DNA of 64,000 nt, from assembly GCF_022919575.1 (NCBI RefSeq), contig NZ_CP095071.1, positions 1,364,001 through 1,428,000 on the forward strand, given 5' to 3'. This document shows positions 63,995 through 64,000 of this stretch, piece after piece. A program made the position numbers and the translations under genes. Under the pieces are notes generated by a model. It was not told the DNA's origin, did not search any database, and saw nothing but the letters and a program-made list of their open reading frames with translations. Positions within the stretch are counted from its first letter, which is position 1. Each line of letters begins with the position of its first letter. Origin of the DNA: Gracilibacillus salinarum (GTDB lineage: Bacteria; Bacillota; Bacilli; Bacillales; Amphibacillaceae).

Positions 63995-64000
63995 ATGAAG
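63995..64000 (+). CDS. First codons of a further gene (runs off the window)
   Basis: ATGAAG at 63995 is preceded by AGGAG. In B. subtilis the foldase gene prsA (product begins MKK) lies in this region, so it could be prsA, but two codons prove nothing. Confidence 0.3.

Overview
The window is one contig stretch of a low-GC Gram-positive chromosome of the family Bacillaceae. The backbone matches a stretch of gene order I remember from Bacillus subtilis (yhaH-hit-ecsA-ecsB, yhaA, hmoB-pbpF-hemE-hemH-hemY, lplJ-yhfN, comK, yhjE-sip, addB), read here mostly on the minus strand. AT-rich codons, AAGGAGG-type ribosome sites, TTG starts, ComK and a type I signal peptidase agree. The pectate lyase, the CYP102-type P450 and the GC-rich intergenic repeats suggest a soil, plant-litter or saline-habitat relative; I cannot name the genus.

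Layout. 1-9.2 kb: N-terminal half of addB, small-molecule enzymes, signal peptidase, a TVP38 membrane protein, comK. 9.4-14.6 kb (plus strand): a fused P450/P450 reductase gene broken by one in-frame TAA, and a secreted PL1 pectate lyase. 14.6-37.3 kb: an accessory zone of acetyltransferases, Nudix hydrolases, a kinase-like protein, acetamidase/formamidase with a DUF692-like enzyme, HelD, two MFS pumps, methyltransferases and an Rrf2-regulated flavoenzyme. It holds at least five broken or truncated genes (16.3, 24.5-25.4, 27.9-28.4, 28.6-28.8 and 29.8-30.0 kb). 37.4-50 kb: backbone with a coiled-coil protein, M48 peptidase, lipoate ligase, the coproporphyrin-dependent heme operon, class A PBP, heme monooxygenase and a DsbB/thioredoxin-like pair. 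50.4-55 kb: thiamine thiazole operon tenI-thiO-thiS-thiG-thiF under a TPP riboswitch. 55-64 kb: ferritin-like protein, M20 amidohydrolase, MarR-GNAT pair, ecsBA, hit, yhaH, a DUF3267-type protein and the first codons of a further gene.

The most unusual content lies between the genes. Three separate tandem arrays (41.8, 48.7 and 54.2 kb) have a 52-bp period, different unit sequences and a shared core in which every unit carries a Shine-Dalgarno-like AAGGAG. One array lies inside the thiamine leader, between the riboswitch terminator and the first gene, and reads as a chain of micro-ORFs overlapping by ATGA. A second family of dispersed elements has about 22-bp terminal repeats (CTATAATATGGATTATGT) and nested GC-rich inverted modules; there are four copies and several fragments. 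A plus-strand stretch at 40.75-41.01 kb looks like an orphan structured RNA with its own promoter-like site and terminator.

Regulation visible in sequence includes the TPP riboswitch, matched 8-9-8 inverted repeats before the Rrf2 gene and its neighbouring oxidoreductase, two matching palindromes before a MarR gene, a palindromic operator overlapping a promoter before an O-methyltransferase operon, and a consensus promoter in a 14-bp inverted repeat upstream of helD. All names come from reading the sequence and from memory of the families; no searches were run.
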